A stretch of DNA of 62,319 bases from Siphonobacter curvatus (lineage in GTDB: Bacteria > Bacteroidota > Bacteroidia > Cytophagales > Spirosomataceae), in the NCBI RefSeq assembly GCF_002943425.1, contig NZ_PTRA01000011.1, positions 549-62,867 on the forward strand. The letters run 5' to 3'. Numbering within the stretch: position 1 is the first letter of the stretch; every line of letters starts with the position of its first letter. A program made the translations under genes and the position numbers. Below, piece by piece: positions 43,577-51,778 of this stretch. Under the pieces are notes generated by a model that had not been told where the DNA came from, made no database searches, and saw only the letters and a list, made by a program, of their open reading frames with translations.

Positions 43577-44944
43577 TTAGCTCAGGGGTAATCGAACGGT
43601 AAAGGTACTCCCCTGCCCCAGGGTACTTCGGAGGGAAATACTGCCTCCGTGCCACTCGACAATGCGTTGACTTACGGCCAGTCCAATGCCGTATCCACTA
43701 TAAATTAACGCGTTATTGGCTCGGAAAAAAGGTCCGAACACGCGTTCCTGATCTTCAGGGGGTATGCCGATGCCTTTATCTTCAATGTCTATCAGACAAT
43801 GGCTAGCATCACTTCCGATCCGAATGAATGCTTCGTGCGTAGGCGAGTACTTGCAGGCGTTGTCAATCAGATTCGTAAAAAGAGTCTTCAGTAAGGCTTC
43901 ATCACCAGGTACCAGTAGCTCCCGGCGTTCATCGAGTATGGGCTCAAAGACCAGCTTTTGAGCTTTTCGCAAAGAACTGAGTTCGGCATAAATGTCCAGC
44001 AATAATTCAGGAATGGAAATCAGTTTCCGGCGAAGTACCGGGTCCAGCGGACGGGCCAGTTGCAGGAGGCCATTGGTCAGCCCAATGAGACGTTGCGTAT
44101 CCTGAAATAAATCCCGGAGGATCAATCGATATTCTTCCGAGGATAAAGCTTCTTCCAGACCCGACTGAATATCGGTTTTCATGGCCGCCAGGGGCGTTCG
44201 AAGCTCGTGCGAAGCGTGGGATACAAAGCTCTTCTGTTGTTCAAAAGACAGATTAAGCCGGTTGAGCATCTGGTTGAAGTTGATCGCCAGCTGAGCCATT
44301 TCGTCCCGCCCATTGCCTTCCGGAAGACGCTCTTTCAAATTCTGGGCCGTAATCTGCTGAATCTGGGTATTGATCGTGGCGATGGGCCGTAGAAACAAAC
44401 CCGCCAGCAGGCCACTGACAACTACAGTCAATCCTACGCCTACGACCCAGCAGATCATCAGCGTGTTTCGTAGATAAATAAGTTTGCTTTTGCCGAATTT
44501 GTCGTAGGCCGAAGCCATCACGACGTATTCACTGCCCGAAGCTTTCAGACTTGAGGGCAGAGCCAGAGCAATCAGGTCAATTTTAGCCGAACTCTGCTCC
44601 ACCCGCTTTTCCTCGCGTACTTCAGCCAGTAAGGCGGGATCATACTGGGGCGGTTGATCATCCAGACTCGAATACAGTAACCGATTATGCTCGTCGAAAA
44701 CGAGAACCTGTTCTTCGAATAAGGATGTCAGCGAATTCTGATCGATGATTTTCAGCAAATCATTATCGATTTCCTTGACATCCATCAGATAGCGGGCCGT
44801 CGTACGAGCCTTATTTTCCAGCCGGCCCAGAAACTCTTCTTCGCGGTACGAAGCGGAAATCTGATAGATCACGGCCGAAAATAAGGTCAGTAATCCGGCT
44901 ACGACCAGTGAAAACAGCAGAGCCAGTTTGTAGCGAATGAACAT
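43577..44944 (-). CDS. Membrane sensor histidine kinase (HAMP-HisKA-HATPase)
   Basis: 455 residues. TM1 near the N-terminus ('LALLFSLVVAGLLTLFSAVI'), a periplasmic sensor region to ~160, TM2 'VVGVGLTVVVSGLLAGLFL', HAMP, then HisKA with the phospho-His in 'FVSHASHELRTPLAAMKTDI' and HATPase 'LFTNLIDNACKYSP', 'IDIEDKGIGIPPEDQERVFG' and 'YSGYGIGLAVSQRIVEWHGG'. Its start is 2 nt after the stop of the OmpR-type regulator gene, so the two are co-translated partners. The architecture resembles CusS/ArlS-type kinases; the signal is unknown. Confidence 0.94.
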   Translation of the reverse strand: MFIRYKLALLFSLVVAGLLTLFSAVIYQISASYREEEFLGRLENKARTTARYLMDVKEIDNDLLKIIDQNSLTSLFEEQVLVFDEHNRLLYSSLDDQPPQYDPALLAEVREEKRVEQSSAKIDLIALALPSSLKASGSEYVVMASAYDKFGKSKLIYLRNTLMICWVVGVGLTVVVSGLLAGLFLRPIATINTQIQQITAQNLKERLPEGNGRDEMAQLAINFNQMLNRLNLSFEQQKSFVSHASHELRTPLAAMKTDIQSGLEEALSSEEYRLILRDLFQDTQRLIGLTNGLLQLARPLDPVLRRKLISIPELLLDIYAELSSLRKAQKLVFEPILDERRELLVPGDEALLKTLFTNLIDNACKYSPTHEAFIRIGSDASHCLIDIEDKGIGIPPEDQERVFGPFFRANNALIYSGYGIGLAVSQRIVEWHGGSISLRSTLGQGSTFTVRLPLS

Positions 44945-44946
44945 GA

Positions 44947-45642
44947 TTAATACTCGGGCCGGAGAATGTATCCCTGGCTGGGTTTGGTATGAATGAGCTT
45001 GGGTTCGTAGGGACGATCGACTTTCTTCCGCAGGTAGGCAATATACACCTCAACGATGTTGGTACCCGGATCAAAGTTCAGGCCCCAAACTTCTTTCAGC
45101 AGTTCCATTTTGGTGATAAGCTGATTCTGATGCAGCAGCAAGTATTCCAACAACGCGTATTCCTTGGCGGTCAGCTCCAGCTTTTCGCCATCCCGGGTGA
45201 CGGTTTTGCTCAACAGGTTCATTTCCAGATTGGCGATCTGAAGCCGGGTTTGCATCGGAATCTCGTCCATAAACTCATTCCGGCGAAGCAGGGCCAGCAT
45301 ACGGGCGTGGAGTTCACGAATATCGAAGGGCTTCGCCAGGTAATCGTCCGTACCCTGCTCAAAGCCCCGCAGGCGATCTTCTGTATCATCCAGAGCCGTA
45401 AGCATCAGAATGGGTAGTCGCGGGCGTTGCCGACGGAGTTCACCGCAAATGGCATAGCCATCCATACCGGGCAGAACTACATCCAGAATAACAAGATCGT
45501 ACCGCTGGCCCAGGGCCGCCTGTAAGCCGGCCGTGCCGTCAAAAACCGGCGATACTTCATAACCCTTACGGGTGAGCGTTCGCGAAATGCTTTCGGATAA
45601 ACGCTGATCATCTTCGACTAAGAGTATTTGTTTGGCAGACAT
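44947..45642 (-). CDS. OmpR/PhoB-family response regulator
   Basis: 231 residues from the ATG at 45642 (MSAKQILLVEDDQ); an ATG 9 nt upstream is equally possible. Receiver with the acidic pair at 10-12 and phospho-acceptor Asp54 ('DLVILDVVLPGMDG'), 'ILMLTALDD' and 'DYLAKPFDIRELHARM'. Winged-helix domain: 'LTAKEYALLEYLLLHQNQ', 'ITKMELLKEVWGLNFDPGTN' and 'VEVYIAYLRKKVDRPYEPKL'. First gene of a two-gene operon with the kinase; divergent from rnpA. Confidence 0.95.
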   Translation of the reverse strand: MSAKQILLVEDDQRLSESISRTLTRKGYEVSPVFDGTAGLQAALGQRYDLVILDVVLPGMDGYAICGELRRQRPRLPILMLTALDDTEDRLRGFEQGTDDYLAKPFDIRELHARMLALLRRNEFMDEIPMQTRLQIANLEMNLLSKTVTRDGEKLELTAKEYALLEYLLLHQNQLITKMELLKEVWGLNFDPGTNIVEVYIAYLRKKVDRPYEPKLIHTKPSQGYILRPEY

Positions 45643-45701
45643 AGTGGACATCGGTTTGGGGTGCTTCCTTTTTTCTGGAACGGCCTGCGGTACTTTCGCC
45701 G

Positions 45702-45709
45702 TATCTTTG
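45702..45709 (+). promoter_or_regulatory. -7 box (TATCTTTG) upstream of rnpA
   Basis: Exact TAnnTTTG match about 79 nt before the rnpA ATG, in the divergent region shared with the OmpR-type regulator. No clear -33 box. Confidence 0.4.
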
Positions 45710-45787
45710 CCGTTCATTCATTTCCATTCATTCAGAAGAAATCCGAACGCAGGTATCGCGATTGCCTTCTTACTTAGAGCCCGACCC

Positions 45788-46180
45788 ATGGATCAGCGTT
45801 TGAGGAAAACGGAACGATTGAAAAGCAAAAAAATGCTTGATCAGCTGTTTGCCCGGAAAGACAACACGAGTATAGCGGTATTCAGTTATCCGTTGAAAGT
45901 GAATGCCTTGCCGGCTTCCGGTACGGCTCCGCTTCCGCAGATTTTGGTATCCGTATCCAAGCGAAACTTCAAGAAAGCAGTTGATCGAAATCTAATTAAA
46001 CGCCGGATGCGGGAAGCGTATCGCTTGCATAAAGCCCTCATTACGGAGGTCGAATCGGTACCCGTGGCGATTGCTTTTGTGTACGTAGCCAAAGAAATCC
46101 TGCCTTTCGCTGACATCGAGAAAAAGATGAAATTCGTACTCAAACAACTCGGAAAAACCAGTACGCCGACACTTTCCTAA
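45788..46180 (+). CDS. rnpA: Ribonuclease P protein component
   Basis: 130 residues from the ATG at 45788 (MDQRLRKTERLKSKKML); the longer open frame upstream has atypical composition and overlaps the divergent gene. RnpA helps the RNase P RNA trim the 5' leader of pre-tRNAs. Signatures: the start 'RLKSKKMLDQLFA' and the conserved RNR-type motif 'KKAVDRNLIKRRMREAYRLH'. Strongly basic. rpmH is not beside it, unlike the classical rpmH-rnpA order; the S41 protease gene follows 120 nt downstream. Confidence 0.95.
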   Translation: MDQRLRKTERLKSKKMLDQLFARKDNTSIAVFSYPLKVNALPASGTAPLPQILVSVSKRNFKKAVDRNLIKRRMREAYRLHKALITEVESVPVAIAFVYVAKEILPFADIEKKMKFVLKQLGKTSTPTLS

Positions 46181-46300
46181 CTCGAAAAAGGGCTTTATCC
46201 GCCGACGAATTTGCAAATCTCGCCCTTAGATAACCGAAAATTGAAAAAAAATCGCTAAATTGTTCTTAAAAACAGGATTTCATCGCCAGCCCTTATTCGC

Positions 46301-47968
46301 ATGAAACGTACCGCTCTGAAAGTCGGCATTCTTACTACCTGCCTGGTCGGAGGCCTCGGATTGTTTTCCTTCACGGACCCGGGAGAGCGGACCTTCGAGA
46401 TCATGAAGAATCTCGACATCTTCGCTACGTTGTTTAAAGAACTCAATACGTATTATGTAGACGAGGTGAATCCGAATAAAACCATTCGGACGGGCATCGA
46501 CGCGATGCTTAAAAATCTGGATCCCTATACGGTTTATTATCCCGAAGACGATATTGAGGATTATATGACCATGACGACCGGCAAATACAACGGTATCGGC
46601 ATCCTGACGCAGCAACGACAAGGCAGATTTACGGTACTCATGGTGTACGAAGGAACGCCCGCCGAAAAAGCAGGGATTCGCATTGGGGATGAGATTCTGA
46701 AAATTGATGGCCTGGATATTAAAAAGCCCGGCATGAACGTCGATAAGCTGATGAAAGGGCAAACGGGTACGACCGTGAAACTGAGCATCCGGCGATACGG
46801 CCAGCAAAATACCGAGGAAATCAGCGTTGGACGGGATGTGGTGAAAATGACGAATGTCCCCTACTACGGCATGATTGATCAGGAAGTGGGCTACATTGAC
46901 TTGAAAGATTTTACCGGAACGGCTTCCAAGGAAGTACGCCAGGCCTTCACCGATCTCAAAGGAAAAGGAATGAAAAAGGTCATCCTGGACTTGCGGGACA
47001 ATCCGGGTGGGCTACTGAATATGGCGGTCGATATTTCGAATATCTTCGTCAATAAAGATTCTGAAATTGTTAGTACTAAGGGGAAAGTCAGCGAATGGAA
47101 CAAAACCTACACAGCCTTAAATCCACCCATGGATGCCGAAATTCCGCTGGTCGTATTGACGAATAGTCGCAGTGCGTCGGCCGCTGAAATTGTAGCCGGC
47201 GTGATCCAGGATTATGATCGGGGTGTACTGGTCGGGCAGCGAAGCTTTGGGAAAGGTCTGGTACAGATCACGCGTGATTTGAGCTACAACAGCAAGCTAA
47301 AGATCACTACGGCCAAGTACTACATTCCATCGGGCCGCTGTATTCAGGCCATTGATTACGGACACCGGAACCCGGATGGATCGGTGGGGAAAATTCCCGA
47401 CTCCCTGCAAACGGCGTTTAAGACCAAAAAAAGTGGTCGTACCGTGTATGACGGCGGAGGCATTGCTCCCGACGTTACCGTCGATCGCCCGGCTCAGTCC
47501 GCCATTCTGGTGAGTCTTTTGCGGAAAGGATACATTTTTGATTACGCCAATAAATACCGGGCGGATCACCCCAGTATTAAAGACGGCCGTGAGTTCAGCC
47601 TTTCGGATGCGGAGTATCAGGAATTTGTGAAGTGGCTGAGCGACAAGGATTACGATTACACGACCGACGTGGAGCGGAAATTCGAGGAACTGGAAGCGTC
47701 CGCCCGAAAGGAAAAGTACTACGACGTGGTACAGGAGCAGTTGAAGGCTTTGAAAACTAAATTTGCTCACAGCAAAGATTCGGATCTTCTGAAATTTAAA
47801 GATGAAATCCGCTACATGCTGGAACAGGAAGTAATCCTACGGTACTACCTGCAAAAAGGGGTACGCGAACATTCGTTCAGTAAAGATCCTGAAATCCGGG
47901 AATCACTTAAGCTTTTCAAAGACATGAATCGCTACGAGTCTTTACTGAAATCTGGAGCTGGTAAATAA
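46301..47968 (+). CDS. S41-family C-terminal processing protease (CtpA/Tsp-like)
   Basis: 555 residues. A signal or anchor segment 'VGILTTCLVGGLGLFSF' is followed by an N-terminal helical part and a PDZ domain ('GIGILTQQRQGRFTVLMVYE', 'PAEKAGIRIGDEILKIDG', residues ~98-170). The S41 core has 'VILDLRDNPGGLLNMAVDIS', catalytic Ser293 in 'NSRSASAAEIVAG' and Lys318 in 'GQRSFGKGLVQ'. It cleaves proteins at C-termini in the periplasm. The C-terminal ~150 residues form a helical, charged extension. Bacteroidota usually have such a protease downstream of rnpA, as far as I know. Confidence 0.94.
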   Translation: MKRTALKVGILTTCLVGGLGLFSFTDPGERTFEIMKNLDIFATLFKELNTYYVDEVNPNKTIRTGIDAMLKNLDPYTVYYPEDDIEDYMTMTTGKYNGIGILTQQRQGRFTVLMVYEGTPAEKAGIRIGDEILKIDGLDIKKPGMNVDKLMKGQTGTTVKLSIRRYGQQNTEEISVGRDVVKMTNVPYYGMIDQEVGYIDLKDFTGTASKEVRQAFTDLKGKGMKKVILDLRDNPGGLLNMAVDISNIFVNKDSEIVSTKGKVSEWNKTYTALNPPMDAEIPLVVLTNSRSASAAEIVAGVIQDYDRGVLVGQRSFGKGLVQITRDLSYNSKLKITTAKYYIPSGRCIQAIDYGHRNPDGSVGKIPDSLQTAFKTKKSGRTVYDGGGIAPDVTVDRPAQSAILVSLLRKGYIFDYANKYRADHPSIKDGREFSLSDAEYQEFVKWLSDKDYDYTTDVERKFEELEASARKEKYYDVVQEQLKALKTKFAHSKDSDLLKFKDEIRYMLEQEVILRYYLQKGVREHSFSKDPEIRESLKLFKDMNRYESLLKSGAGK

Positions 47969-47987
47969 TCCATGTACCGTGTACATC

Positions 47988-48030
47988 TACCGCAGAAGTT
48001 TGCTCAGGCAATTTCTGCGGTATTTTTTTT
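47988..48030 (+). terminator. Terminator of the S41 protease gene
   Basis: TACCGCAGAA (47988-47997) pairs with TTCTGCGGTA (48013-48022), with an inner TTGC/GCAA, then TTTTTTTT. Clear intrinsic terminator. Confidence 0.9.
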
Positions 48031-48152
48031 CGTATAGTTGGGTGCGTTCAAGGAAAGCTAAAAGGAATGTGTTTATATATTTTAAACATAACCTTATGTA
48101 ATACTATCCAGAGTATATAGATTTGTTAAACCAAGGATCAAAATCATACAAG

Positions 48153-49007
48153 ATGAAGCCATCTTTTGAACATATAGATGCTTTACCTGACAGTTCTTTC
48201 ACCTTTCGCGAGCACGTGCTGAAAGCTTTCGATGCTCCCTATCATTTTCACCCTGAAATTGAGTTAACACTGATTCTTTCGAGTCGGGGGAAACGGTTTG
48301 TGGGCACGAATGTATCAGATTTTGAAGCGGGAGATTTGGTACTGATTGGCCCTAATGTGCCTCATTACTGGAAAAACGAGAACAATACGGACCCCGCTCA
48401 TTCCATCGTTATTCAATTCAAGGAAGAGTTTTTAGGACCTGAATTTTTTAGAAAACCCGAGTTTTTACCGATTGCCCGCTTGTTACAACGGGCCAAATCC
48501 GGTTTACATTTTTACGGTAAAACGGCGGAACGGGTCACTAAGGAAATTCAGTATCTGTTGAAGGATAACCATTTTCACCGCTTGCTGGGCCTGCTGGATT
48601 TGCTACATACCCTGGCCGATAGCCAGGAGGTACATACGCTGGATACCAGCCAGTTTTTTGCCCAATTGCCGAAAACGGACTACGAACGATTGAATAAAAT
48701 TTACGCGTACATGGCCGAGCATTTCCGGCAGGAGATTCGTCTGGAAACCATCTCCGAGCTAATCAATATGACGCCCCAGTCCTTTTGTCGCTATTACAAA
48801 AAAGTTACGAAAAAGACGTTTATCGATTCGCTAAACGAGTACCGCATTCGATACGCCAGTCAGCTCCTGCTTTCGGATGGCGATTTGACGGTTTCGGAAG
48901 TCTGTTTCCAGAGTGGATTTGGGAATATTTCGCATTTTAACCGACAGTTTCGACAGACTACGGGGCTAGCTCCGCTGCAATACCGGCAGGAATTTTTACG
49001 TTCCTGA
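48153..49007 (+). CDS. AraC-family transcriptional regulator with cupin sensor domain
   Basis: 284 residues from the ATG at 48153 (MKPSFEHIDALP). N-terminal cupin (AraC_binding): 'APYHFHPEIELTLILSSRGK', 'GDLVLIGPNVPHYWKN'. C-terminal double HTH: 'ETISELINMTPQSFCRYYKK', 'VTKKTFIDSLNEYRIRYASQ' and 'VSEVCFQSGFGNISHFNRQF' ending 'TGLAPLQYRQEF'. Probably controls carbohydrate or other catabolic genes; its target is not adjacent. The TTG start 30 nt upstream is not preferred. Confidence 0.92.
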   Translation: MKPSFEHIDALPDSSFTFREHVLKAFDAPYHFHPEIELTLILSSRGKRFVGTNVSDFEAGDLVLIGPNVPHYWKNENNTDPAHSIVIQFKEEFLGPEFFRKPEFLPIARLLQRAKSGLHFYGKTAERVTKEIQYLLKDNHFHRLLGLLDLLHTLADSQEVHTLDTSQFFAQLPKTDYERLNKIYAYMAEHFRQEIRLETISELINMTPQSFCRYYKKVTKKTFIDSLNEYRIRYASQLLLSDGDLTVSEVCFQSGFGNISHFNRQFRQTTGLAPLQYRQEFLRS

Positions 49008-49008
49008 T

Positions 49009-49040
49009 TTTGCGAATTCTCGCCAGAGATCGTACCTTTG
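49009..49040 (+). promoter_or_regulatory. Promoter of tRNA-Pro
   Basis: TTTG (49009-49012), 20 nt, TACCTTTG (49033-49040). Matches the consensus and the spacing. Predicted start about 37 nt before the mature tRNA. Confidence 0.65.
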
Positions 49041-49083
49041 CCCTCCGAAATTAGCTAAAACGACAATATTTCGGTCACATCAG

Positions 49084-49156
49084 CGGGATGTGGAGCAGCT
49101 GGTAGCTTGCCACGTTCGGGACGTGGAGGTCGTGGGTTCGAATCCCGCCATCCCGA
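49084..49156 (+). tRNA. tRNA-Pro (anticodon CGG)
   Basis: Acceptor CGGGATG / CATCCCG, anticodon stem CCACG / CGTGG with loop TTCGGGA (anticodon CGG), T-arm 'GTGGGTTCGAATCCCGC', discriminator A. CCA is not encoded. Reads CCG codons. Confidence 0.95.
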
Positions 49157-49160
49157 CTTC

Positions 49161-49198
49161 AAAAGACAAAGTAGCCATCGGTTGCTTTGTCTTTTTTG
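49161..49198 (+). terminator. Terminator of tRNA-Pro
   Basis: AAAAGACAAAG (49161-49171) with CTTTGTCTTTT (49185-49195), followed by a T-run, 5 nt after the tRNA. Confidence 0.88.
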
Positions 49199-49265
49199 TT
49201 AGTGATTTGTAATCAAGGGTTAACCGTTTTAGTCTGGCAAATCGTTTTCTACTAATTCAGTACAT

Positions 49266-49625
49266 TTATTCCTTCACTTTAGAATAATCCGTTATTCCAA
49301 GCTTATTACCAAACGGATCATGGAATTCGACCGCAAACCCAGTCGCTATTTCGAAAGGTTCACTTAGGAAGTGTACTCCTTTTTGCTGGAGTGCCTCATA
49401 TGCCTTTTGAGCATCGTCTACGGTAAACCAGATCGCAGGCCTTGCATTCGGCATACTACTAAGAATGATGGCAGGCTCGTTTTCTCCTACTTTGAAGGCC
49501 GTCATCCCCTTGTCGGAAAAGTCGAACTTCGTTTCAAGTCCTAGTTTCTTTGTGTAGAATTCTTTTGCCTCCTCCAGGTTGTCGGCCGGGAGAAAGAAGT
49601 TATCAAAATCATGGATGAGATTCAT
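49266..49625 (-). CDS. VOC-family (glyoxalase/dioxygenase fold) protein
   Basis: 119 residues. Single VOC beta-alpha-beta-beta-beta repeat pair: 'FFLPADNLEEAKEFYTKKLG', 'GMTAFKVGENEPAIILSSM', 'PAIWFTVDDAQKAYEALQQK' and 'GFAVEFHDPFGNKLGITDYS' with the usual metal-site Glu and FHDPFGN. Glyoxalase, antibiotic-binding or dioxygenase activity cannot be told apart from sequence. It starts 5 nt after a 67-aa winged-helix-like gene on the same strand, so the two form a small operon. Confidence 0.85.
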   Translation of the reverse strand: MNLIHDFDNFFLPADNLEEAKEFYTKKLGLETKFDFSDKGMTAFKVGENEPAIILSSMPNARPAIWFTVDDAQKAYEALQQKGVHFLSEPFEIATGFAVEFHDPFGNKLGITDYSKVKE

Positions 49626-49630
49626 GGTGT

Positions 49631-49834
49631 TCAGGATTTAATGGATGATAAGTCGATACCCAGTTTAGTAAACTCCAGGGTTCCTTTTTCGGTCATAAAA
49701 AAATGCTTATCGCCAGCGTCGTCTTTGGTAAGCCAACCCTCTTTTAGAAACTTTTCCAGTAGAAGCTTACCGAGCTGCCCACCGAGGTGTTCGTAGCAGC
49801 CTTTGGCCAATTTTCGGTCCGATGTTTTCGTCAT
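49631..49834 (-). CDS. Small winged-helix-like protein, likely an ArsR C-terminal remnant
   Basis: 67 residues. 'RKLAKGCYEHLGGQLGKLLL' and 'EKFLKEGWLTK...KHFFMTEKG' match the C-terminal half of certain ArsR-type regulators, in which a CxxHLxGxLG motif follows the HTH and ends with LT-x-x-G. The N-terminal HTH expected in those proteins is absent, and no frame upstream supplies it. Either a decayed regulator or a genuine stand-alone domain. It precedes the VOC gene by 5 nt. Confidence 0.55.
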   Translation of the reverse strand: MTKTSDRKLAKGCYEHLGGQLGKLLLEKFLKEGWLTKDDAGDKHFFMTEKGTLEFTKLGIDLSSIKS

Positions 49835-50039
49835 GAATTTATGCTTTACGGTTGTGGTGAAAGATTACAGAATTCAAGGAGATAAAGTACCCGAATGCTG
49901 CAGGTAGTGAAAGCAAAAGTAGAGATGGTTTTACGAGGATTCCATGACATTCCTCATGCTTGCGAATAAGCTTTGTCGTTCTGAGAAGCCAAGCGTAAAA
50001 GGACGAAGAGAATCAGGTAAGTGGGACTCGGTTTAAGGA

Positions 50040-50088
50040 ATTCCTAACAAAAGAGCCTCTGATTTTCAGAGGCTCTTTTGTTAGGAAT
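50040..50088. terminator. Very long hairpin overlapping the kinase stop codon
   Basis: A perfect 23-bp stem (50040-50062 with 50066-50088) closes on a 3-nt loop. The inner GAGCCTCTGA / TCAGAGGCTC is flanked by AAAA and TTTT, as in a bidirectional terminator. The stop codon of the kinase gene (50081-50083) lies within the stem. Confidence 0.85.
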
Positions 50089-51778
50089 GGAGCGGTAATC
50101 GGAAGGCAAACAAGCTGCCGTATCCTAACCCCTCGCTTTGAGCCCAGATGTTGCCGCCCTGAGCTTCGATGAAATCTTTGGCGATGGCCAGACCCAGGCC
50201 CGTACCCGTTTTGCCCTGGCCATTTGGGATCTGGAAATACCGTTCGAAGATCTTGTTGAGGTACGATGCCTCAATGCCCCGGCCCTGATCGCGTACTGAG
50301 AATTCCGCCCACTGATCCACTTTTCGAATGACGATCTGGACGGTTCCCTGTTCCGGACTGTACCGAATAGCATTGGTAAGAAAATTGACCAGCACCCAGG
50401 CCGTTTTTTCAGGATCCGCCAGTACGGATAAAGGAGTGGTCGGTACCTCAACCGCCAGTTGCACGTGTCGCTGATCCGCCGTACTCCGAACGCTTTCTTG
50501 AGCGAGTGAAAGAATCGTTTCAGCGGAGACGGGAGCAATCTGTAGCTGAATATTGCCCGTTTCTACCTGTGAGAGTTCCAGTAGTTCACCCGTAATCCGC
50601 AGGAGCCGTTGGGCATCACTCTGAATACTCGAGACGAGTTGCTGCTGGTCGTCGTTGAGATCGCCCACCCGCTTGTCCGTGAGCAATTGCAGACTCATCT
50701 TAATGGCCGAAATGGGCGTTTTTAATTCGTGAGATACCGTCGCAATAAAGTTGGTTTTCGCCTGATCGAGATCGTGAAAGCGAGTAACGTTCCGGAGTAC
50801 AATGACTTCGCCAATCTGCGTATCGCCGTTTTTAACGGGTTGCGTTTCGCGACTGAAATAACCCTCCTGCCCTTCCGTGACGATTTTCAGTTCATCGCGG
50901 TCACCCTGCAACAGCGTACGGAGTAAATCATTCCGTACGGCTACGTCGGGGGCGTATTTGCCTACCAAATCAGATTCTTTCATACCCAGCAGCGAAAGTC
51001 CCAGCGGGTTTACAAACAAAATCGTCCGTTTCTCATCCAGACCAATGATGGCTTCTGGCATGGAGGCGATCACCGTTTCCACGCGTCGCTTCTCGAACTG
51101 AATTTTCGCCAGATTACTGTTTTCCCATTGGTCGAGTTTCTGGGCCATGGTATTGAAGGCGGCGGCGAGTTCGCCAAATTCGTCATCCGAACGAAAGCCC
51201 AGCCGGGTCGCGTAATTACGGGCGGCAACCTCCTTGATTTTTCCGGTTAGTTCCCGAATCGGATTGGCAATGAAGGAAGGAAAGTTAATGGCAAACGAAA
51301 ACGTCACCAGAAGGCAGAACGTAGCAATACAACTGAGCAGCAACAGAGCGGTATCGGCCGTCTGGCGGGCCGTTTGGCTTTTACGAAAAATAGCCTGTCG
51401 GTTCAGTTCGGAGATTCGGTGCAAGGGTTCGCGTAAGCTTTTCAAGGGAAAAAACTGGCTCGTATCCCGTTGCCATTGCGTATAGCCCAATCGAAGCTGA
51501 TGGGTAAGGTTCCGCTCGCCTACTTCGGTTACGTTTTGTTCCTGTTTTCGCAAAGCCGTTTCAAATTCCTGCATATCGGTTACGCGTAAGCGGTCTTCGC
51601 GGCCATCAATGAAGCTGGTCATCTGCTCTACGTAGCTAAGGGATTCGTAATTGGCTTTAAGAATGTCCTGAGAATCCTGAGCCAGCTCCCGTAAGAAATA
51701 CAGGCCGAGTCCACCCAGCAGGGAACTGACCAGAAACAAAAACCATAATCCCAGCGAAAGCTTTGCCTTCAGTTTCAT
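50081..51778 (-). CDS. Sensor histidine kinase of the Kdp locus (HAMP-PAS-HisKA-HATPase)
   Basis: 565 residues. TM1 'LSLGLWFLFLVSSLLGGLGL', a periplasmic helical region, TM2 around 145-165 ('CIATFCLLVTFSFAINF'), HAMP (~170-225, 'FGELAAAFNTMAQKLDQWE'), a PAS domain ('ASMPEAIIGLDEKRTILFVN'), HisKA with the phospho-His in 'IATVSHELKTPISAIKMSLQ' and HATPase 'WVLVNFLTNAIRYSPEQG', 'GQGKTGTGLGLAIAKDFIEA'. It overlaps the KdpD N-terminal gene by ATGA, so this is the kinase half of a split KdpD; the 4-TM domain of E. coli KdpD is not seen. Likely partner: the sigma-54 activator at 60712-62040 (inference). Confidence 0.9.
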   Translation of the reverse strand: MKLKAKLSLGLWFLFLVSSLLGGLGLYFLRELAQDSQDILKANYESLSYVEQMTSFIDGREDRLRVTDMQEFETALRKQEQNVTEVGERNLTHQLRLGYTQWQRDTSQFFPLKSLREPLHRISELNRQAIFRKSQTARQTADTALLLLSCIATFCLLVTFSFAINFPSFIANPIRELTGKIKEVAARNYATRLGFRSDDEFGELAAAFNTMAQKLDQWENSNLAKIQFEKRRVETVIASMPEAIIGLDEKRTILFVNPLGLSLLGMKESDLVGKYAPDVAVRNDLLRTLLQGDRDELKIVTEGQEGYFSRETQPVKNGDTQIGEVIVLRNVTRFHDLDQAKTNFIATVSHELKTPISAIKMSLQLLTDKRVGDLNDDQQQLVSSIQSDAQRLLRITGELLELSQVETGNIQLQIAPVSAETILSLAQESVRSTADQRHVQLAVEVPTTPLSVLADPEKTAWVLVNFLTNAIRYSPEQGTVQIVIRKVDQWAEFSVRDQGRGIEASYLNKIFERYFQIPNGQGKTGTGLGLAIAKDFIEAQGGNIWAQSEGLGYGSLFAFRLPLHS

